64,000 nt of DNA from Heracleum sosnowskyi (Eukaryota > Streptophyta > Magnoliopsida > Apiales > Apiaceae), in assembly GCA_030848705.1 (NCBI GenBank), contig CM061243.1, positions 12,115,044-12,179,043 of the forward strand, read 5' to 3'. The translations under genes were made by a program, and so were the position numbers. Within the stretch, counting starts at the first letter, position 1; each line of letters starts with the position of its first letter. This document shows, one piece after another, positions 58,742 to 64,000 of the stretch. The notes beneath the pieces were generated by a model. It saw only the letters and a list, made by a program, of their open reading frames with translations. It was not told the origin of the DNA and ran no database searches.

Positions 58742-59760
58742 AATTTATCTATTTTTGTAATAAAAAAGGATCGAATACTAAAAAGTAGTTCGATATAAAA
58801 TCTAGAGATTATTATCCGCCAGAAAGTCAAAGCAGTACAAGTGAAATGATTCTTATGAATTTAATGTTAAGGTCAAGTCAAGAATTAAATCACTGAGTAA
58901 ATGAAATGCTTTTCCATTTGAAGAAGTTATGAAGACAGAAGAATGTGATGTTGAAAATGCTTTGTCTTTACTTCTGTTGAGTTGTTGTAATAAAATGTCT
59001 TCTGTTTTCTGCCTTGTATTAATACTAATCCACAGCACTCCTTTTTAATCACCCACGTGCAATGCATTTACAAAAGAATTGCATTAGGAAAACTTAGAGG
59101 AAAACTGTCATTTTGCCTTAGAAGACAATCGGGAAGACAAGGAAATGTAAATGGAAGACAACCGGGAAGACTAGGGTTTAGCATAGGAAGACAATCGGGA
59201 AGACTCGCTTGTGAGTCTTCCTAGTTCAATAAACTGAGTCTTCCTAGTTCAAAACTAAGTCTTCCTAGTTCATTTTTATTCTAATTTAAATAATCAACTA
59301 AATAAATTATGTATTAAATTAATTCTTTACATAATTAATTTAATAAATAATTTACTTAATAGTATTAATTTAGTTGACTTCTCAATTAATTTCTGAATCA
59401 CTTAAAACTTAGATAAAGAATAAACATATTAGTACGTTGACACTCAATGCACGGTCTGATTCATGAGTGACTAACGACAATGTCTGTTCTTTATCCATTT
59501 GACTTTAAGCAGTGATTCACTTCCTTCTCATTCAAGAACTCTGTAACCAGTATCATTTGCTGTCACCACTTGAAATCTTTGTCACTTTAATAAATCCACT
59601 GAGCTTGAATACTTTATTGAGACTTGATCAACAAATTGATCTTCTTTCAATGTAGAATCACTTCAAGTCTGTAGATGACTTTAATCTTCATTCTTTGACA
59701 GATATAATCTTCTGAGATTCATGTGACATTTGATTTTTATTATTTACTTATTACATCTAA
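58742..59760 (-). mobile_element. Outer part of the split copia LTR
   Basis: Continues the copia LTR interrupted by gypsy element 2. Near 59129-59270 the word GGAAGAC is repeated (with AATCGG) and then appears inverted as GTCTTCCTAGTTCA three times, with a perfect 9-bp hairpin (GGAAGACTC and GAGTCTTCC near 59191-59222). The outer LTR boundary near ACATCTAA (~59755) is uncertain. Confidence 0.5.
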
Positions 59761-61176
59761 ATTAAAGTTGAGTAGAATCCTCGATGTTTACAAATAGGAC
59801 TAGACATATACATTTCAAACTAGAATCCAATTAAAGTCAAAATAGATTTTCTTTTCTTTCAAAATTTTACATCTACCATGACTGGAATAACTGTTCTCAT
59901 TAATTTTCCACTATATCAACCTAGATATTCTCCTTACTTTTTCCGTGAATATTTTTAATTACAACAGTTAAATTTATATAACTAGTGAACGGTTAAATAA
60001 AAAAAGTTTCAGAATTATTGATTTTACAAATTATAGCACAACTATTTTACGAGATCAATTTACATGCATAATTGTGATAAATGTGAACAACGTTTTTTTT
60101 TTTTTTAAAAAAGAGAAATTTGTAAACAACCCTCGTCAACCGTATTTCCTTAATGGAGAAGCCTCCGAACGAGGGGCAAAGTAGCTGCTTTGATTCACTT
60201 CCAAGTTCCAATGCAAAAGAGTCAAACATGTAGTGGCGCGTAAAGCGCGTAAATCTACTAGATTTTTACAGATCGCCACGTATCTTGGAAAGTCTGGGCC
60301 GCCACCTCAGGCCCACAGACGCAGCTCCTTGTTTTCGGGAAATTCGATACTAGTTGTCAACTTACCATTCATGGTAAAATAATCTAAACCACCATTGGTA
60401 AACTAAAAAACCATGGGTATGAGCTTCCTGTTTTAATATCAGAACTGTGGGCGCCAACATGGGCCTACCGGCTTAACCGGTGAAACTCTCTGAACCACCT
60501 TCTTTTTGTTATTCCCACAAACTAGCAGGATATTATAAACAAGTGTTCCTGGTATTTTTATTCAACTCCCACCGTCCCATTTGATTATCCTGTTTTCATG
60601 AGAAATCTATGCGCTGGGGTTGCTACATTAGATATCGAAATCAATATAGAGGAGAACATTTTTGTCTAGTTTAAGACGACAATTAGAATTAGAATCATAA
60701 ATGAATCGAGTCGAGTTTTAACAAATTGAATCGGATCAAATAGAAATTTAATATTAAAAAATGTTCAAATTCACTTAATTCAACTATTTTCAGTTTTGGT
60801 TCAATCCAGACTTAAATTTATAATCGACTACCCTAGAAAGCTTAGCAGATTAAATATTTGGATTGTAATTTTAAATGTAAAATATTACAAATTTTATGAA
60901 AAATCAGGATATACATTTTTTTTTTTTGAGATTTAACGAGCCGAGCTCGAATTGAATTCAAACCACACATGCTATTGGCGTGATCGGCTCAAACTTATTA
61001 ATTAACCCGCACATTTTTTTGTTCAAGCTCGAATTTGAGTTCTTAAGAAACTCATTTGAACTCTAAACGAGCTCAGCTCGAGTTTATTTGTCAACAGTTT
61101 GGTTTGTTTACTATTCTAAATAATTTAGAACGTAGCAATAATAATTTGATGGTTAAATACGAAGACTTTATTGTTA
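59761..61176. other. Intergenic with one possible Helitron end
   Basis: No gene. At 60233-60261 a GCGC-GTAAA-GCGC hairpin is followed by CTAG, like a Helitron 3' end, but the next base is A rather than T and no head was found. The GC-richer 60130-60240 just before it could be a captured gene scrap. Confidence 0.35.
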
Positions 61177-61433
61177 CTTGCTTCGTCCCAAATTTTTTAC
61201 TTTACTACATTTTTTTATGATCAAATTAATCAAATTTTTGTCTAATAATTACATTTTAATTTCTTTATAATTTTAAAAAGTTGAAATATACCTGTTAAAA
61301 TATATTAATGTATATTTTAGTAATATAAATTTCTTATACTTTTTATTTATATTTGATATGTAACGGTTAGCCAAAAATTGATTAATCTAACCTTCAAAAT
61401 TCAAATAAGACAAAAAATTTAGGATCAAGAAAG
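61177..61433. mobile_element. Stowaway-like MITE, 257 bp
   Basis: Left end CTTGCTTCGTCCCAAATTTT and right end AAATTTAGGATCAAGAAAG are imperfect inverted repeats (~27 bp), with TA on both sides (61175-61176 and 61434-61435). The TTCGTCCCAAATTTTT type is a known Stowaway terminus. It is non-coding. Confidence 0.7.
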
Positions 61434-61521
61434 TATTACTCGGGTTAATTGTTTTCATTCTACCTTGGGCGCACCAAATAATTTAGCACACCAAATTATT
61501 TTCATGATCATTCTCATCTAG

Positions 61522-62194
61522 TCAATATATATATATAAAGGAGGATACACGGGAGGTTAGGTGGCGCCCCTAAGATCGTCTCAATCTATTTTTTTAATTT
61601 TCTAGAATTTTAGAATTTTAAATACTGATAAATAAAAAAATATCCTTTAACATATTAGAAGTAGAATAGATGTTTGAATTTATTGAGGAGAAGAGTTCGA
61701 ATTTATAGCGAAGACATATAATTAAAAGTTCTATTTGAAGTAGAATAGGTGTTTGAATTTGTAGAGGGGAATAGTTCAAATATAAAAGAAGTACTTGCAA
61801 AGTTCTATTTAAAGTAGAATATGTGTTTCGATTTATAGAGGAGAAGAGTTCGGATATAAAAGAAATACTTGCAATTAAAAGTTCTATTGAAAGTAGAATA
61901 AACGTTTATAATACATAACTAAAAGTTCTATTTGAAGTAGAATATGTAAAGTTCTATAGGTGTTTTTTCAACGAAAGAGTGTCTCATTAGAAAGGACTAT
62001 GATAACATAAAAATTAATATATAAGACAAGTATATATTAAATATATTAAATTTGAGATTTTGATATTAAAAAGGAAAGCGAGTTTCACGGGAGGACGGCT
62101 TATTAGCGAGGACCGAGTAATTTTCGTAATTTATTTGATAGAGTTTTTTTTTTAAAATTATTACGCCGCCGCGAAGCGCGGCTTTTTCAACTAG
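61522..62194 (+). mobile_element. Non-autonomous Helitron, 673 bp
   Basis: Begins TCAATATATATATATAAAGG, the same TCAATA head as at 11476 and 18023. Ends with a perfect 6-bp hairpin (GCCGCG at 62168-62173, CGCGGC at 62177-62182), 8 bases, CTAG and a following T. Inside, a ~77-bp unit containing AAGTAGAATAGGTGTTTGAA is repeated about 3.5 times (61661-61960). No protein is encoded. Confidence 0.65.
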
Positions 62195-62707
62195 TTCATT
62201 TTAATTTCGAAATCTCATTCTTATCTGTAATTCAAACTGCCTCTTAATTTATGTTATAATTATTATTATTTGCTTTTAGGTTTTTTATTTGTCATGTGCG
62301 CATTTTATTCGTTATAAATTACTCTAAATGATATTGTTAGAAATGAATATTCTAGAAATTATTCCCTCTTATAATATCAGTCATTTTACAACTTCGCGCA
62401 TGATTGAATTTTGTTTTTCCAAGCTCAAATATTGATTGAATATTTTTATTCACAAACAAAATTAAAGAAATAATTAGGTTGCTTAAAACTAGTTCCGAAA
62501 ATTATAAGTGAAAATAGAGTAATTATATTAATTTATATTATATCTCAAATTTAATAACAAACAAACAAAACTAAATACGAAAAATCATGAGACAAGATAA
62601 AATAATAATCAACTAAAATATTAAATTTAAGAAATTTTAGTTATTAGTCATTTTAACAAATTAAATAGCTGAGCAATCGTCTCATCGAGTCTTAAAGAAA
62701 ACACAAT

Positions 62708-63033
62708 TGTTATGTCAAGACTAGTGGTACTGATGCTGATGTCCGTACTGATGATGTCAAGACTAGTGGTACTGATGTTGTACTTTATCTGATACTGATA
62801 TCAGTTACTGATGTTGATGTCAATACTGATGTCAGTACTGATACTGATGATGTTGATGATGTAAATAGTTAATTAGTTTATTCTTTTTGTATATTTCAAT
62901 ATTATAGCTGTCAATTCAGTTAGTTAGAAGAGTAACAGATTTTGGCTCCAAGCAGCTTGTATATAGTCTGGTGTTAAATCATATTGTAAGTACTTTTCAC
63001 TTTCAATACAAGAACTCGGTTCTTCATTTCACA
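62708..63033 (+). repeat. 5' LTR of an Ale-like copia element, ~326 bp
   Basis: Proposed TGTTATG start and TTTCACA end directly before the primer site. The first ~150 bp hold repeats of GTACTGATG and GATGTC words, including a duplicated GTCAAGACTAGTGGTACTGA. The start is less certain than the end. Confidence 0.55.
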
Positions 63034-63041
63034 AATTATCA

Positions 63042-63053
63042 TGGTATCAGAGC
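63042..63053 (+). other. Primer-binding site, initiator tRNA-Met type
   Basis: TGGTATCAGAGC lies eight bases after the LTR end, in the usual copia position. Confidence 0.9.
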
Positions 63054-63546
63054 TAGCTAAACCAGTTTTCATGGCGAATTGTTGAGAGATAGGCTAAATA
63101 TAGGTCTTTTTTTTCATTTCGTGGTATCTTCGTTGATATCTCATTCTAAAATTCATCGTTTTCTTTCTGAAATTCGTTTTTTGTCACTTACGAGATACAT
63201 ACACAGTTATATGTATAGTTTAATCATCTATCTTTCAAGATCTTAATTAAATCATTGTTTAGCGATCTAAACCTGATTGTTTTCACTAGATTCTGAAAAT
63301 TCAGCTTAATTCTTGATTGTTTCTGTTCATTCAACAGTTTCTTGATTGTTCATCAGTTAAAATTCTTGATTTGTGCCATTTCTTGATTAGAATGGTGTAG
63401 TTTCGTGTTTGCTTATCAATCTTTGTTAATTTCTAAGGTTTTAGTTCTTTCGTTCTTTGATCTGCAACATTTTTTCGTTGAGACATTTCGTCAAACAGTT
63501 TCGCAGTAATTCAGTTTAAACGTTTTTTTCCTGAGATTCTTGAGCT

Positions 63547-64000
63547 ATGGCTGCTACTTTACAAGGTAATCAAGATCCTTCTAATGTGTATTACATACAT
63601 TCTTCTGATGTGTCTGTAACGCAATTTATTTCTGTTAAATTCAACGCTTCTTCACAAACTGAGCCAATGGCATTTTATGTTGAAAAGAGAAGATTTAATT
63701 CTTCATATCAAGGCAACAAGAATTCCTATAATACTGGTATCTTTGGTGGCAATCACTATAATGCTAATACTGGTGTCTCTGGTGGTGCTTATCTTCAGCA
63801 TGACTCTAATAGTTCCAGACCTTCTATGATGCAGAATAAGAAAACTAATAAGCCTGCTTATTTCTGCAATCACTGTAAGATTCCAAGTCATAGCGTGGAA
63901 AGGTGTTTCAAACTAAATGGTTATCCACCTAGATTTCTTGAAAAACAGAACATGAAGGTTGCAACATTGTCAGTTCAATCTACAAATAATTCATGTACTG
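63547..64000 (+). CDS. gag: Copia gag, internally shortened, partial at right edge
   Basis: ATG at 63547, open for 151 codons to the window edge. The first ~38 residues (MAATLQGNQDPSNVYYIHSS) are the usual Ale-type gag start. They pass almost directly into the Asn/Gly/Ser-rich segment and the zinc knuckle CNHCKIPSHSVERC (CX2CX4HX4C), followed by FKLNGYPPRF. In complete gags of this type about 200 residues of the UBN2 capsid domain lie between these parts, so most of gag is deleted without loss of frame. The shortened frame may be tolerated if capsid is supplied in trans, or the copy is dead. Confidence 0.75.
   Translation, partial: MAATLQGNQDPSNVYYIHSSDVSVTQFISVKFNASSQTEPMAFYVEKRRFNSSYQGNKNSYNTGIFGGNHYNANTGVSGGAYLQHDSNSSRPSMMQNKKTNKPAYFCNHCKIPSHSVERCFKLNGYPPRFLEKQNMKVATLSVQSTNNSCT

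Larger units (their letters stand above)
62708..64000 (+). mobile_element. Ty1-copia retrotransposon, Ale/Retrofit-like, runs off right edge
   Basis: Short LTR, initiator-Met primer site (TGGTATCAGAGC at 63042-63053), a ~490-bp leader and a gag frame. The short LTR and the gag style fit the Ale/Retrofit group. Protease, integrase and RT lie beyond the window, if present. Confidence 0.75.

Noticed and set aside
60233..60261. Complete Helitron ending here
   Set aside because: A hairpin and CTAG are present, but the following base is A rather than T and no TC head could be paired with it.

Overview
The window is nuclear DNA of a flowering plant, probably a eudicot. The evidence is spliced host genes with GT-AG introns, a plant wax-elongase gene, a plant-specific LOB-domain gene, and Ty1-copia, Ty3-gypsy (Tat lineage), Helitron and Stowaway-type elements. 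I cannot place the family. The DNA is AT-rich, and most of it is mobile-element sequence.

Layout, left to right. Positions 1-10255 hold most of a Sirevirus-like Ty1-copia element on the minus strand. It has a 544-bp 5' LTR, a Met-initiator primer site, open gag and pol frames, and beyond pol two divergently transcribed extra genes; it leaves the window at the left edge. Positions 10256-20400 are an AT-rich mosaic of Helitron remnants, tandem arrays and a 949-bp retrocopy flanked by a 20-bp target-site duplication. ALG6 (six coding exons, 502 codons) lies at 23233-26419, and a possible non-coding leader begins near 20.7 kb. Positions 26420-32254 are intergenic, with a Stowaway-like MITE, a foldback element and an LTR-like remnant. 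KCS6/CER6 (uninterrupted, 496 aa) is at 32255-33745.

A complete 12.9-kb Tat-lineage gypsy element occupies 34267-47121, with AACTT target duplications. Its gag-pol is one frame broken by four stops. A spliced gene on the opposite strand lies between pol and the 3' LTR and has its own promoter-like region. A class II LOB-domain gene follows at 47522-48414. A degenerate copia fragment (49.2-49.9 kb and 58.7-59.8 kb) was split by a second Tat-lineage gypsy element, 49938-58736, with ACATG target duplications. The right end holds Helitron ends, another Stowaway-like MITE, and the 5' end of an Ale-like copia element with a shortened gag.

The three host genes do not form a pathway. ALG6 adds the first glucose to the N-glycan precursor in the ER, KCS6 makes very-long-chain acyl-CoAs for wax, and the LOB-domain protein is a probable transcriptional repressor. 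From memory, KCS6 (At1g68530) and LBD42 (At1g68510) are neighbours in Arabidopsis, so this pair looks like old microsynteny now split by a young gypsy insertion. The most unusual material is the extra genes carried by the copia and gypsy elements, each with promoter-like sequence separate from the LTR.
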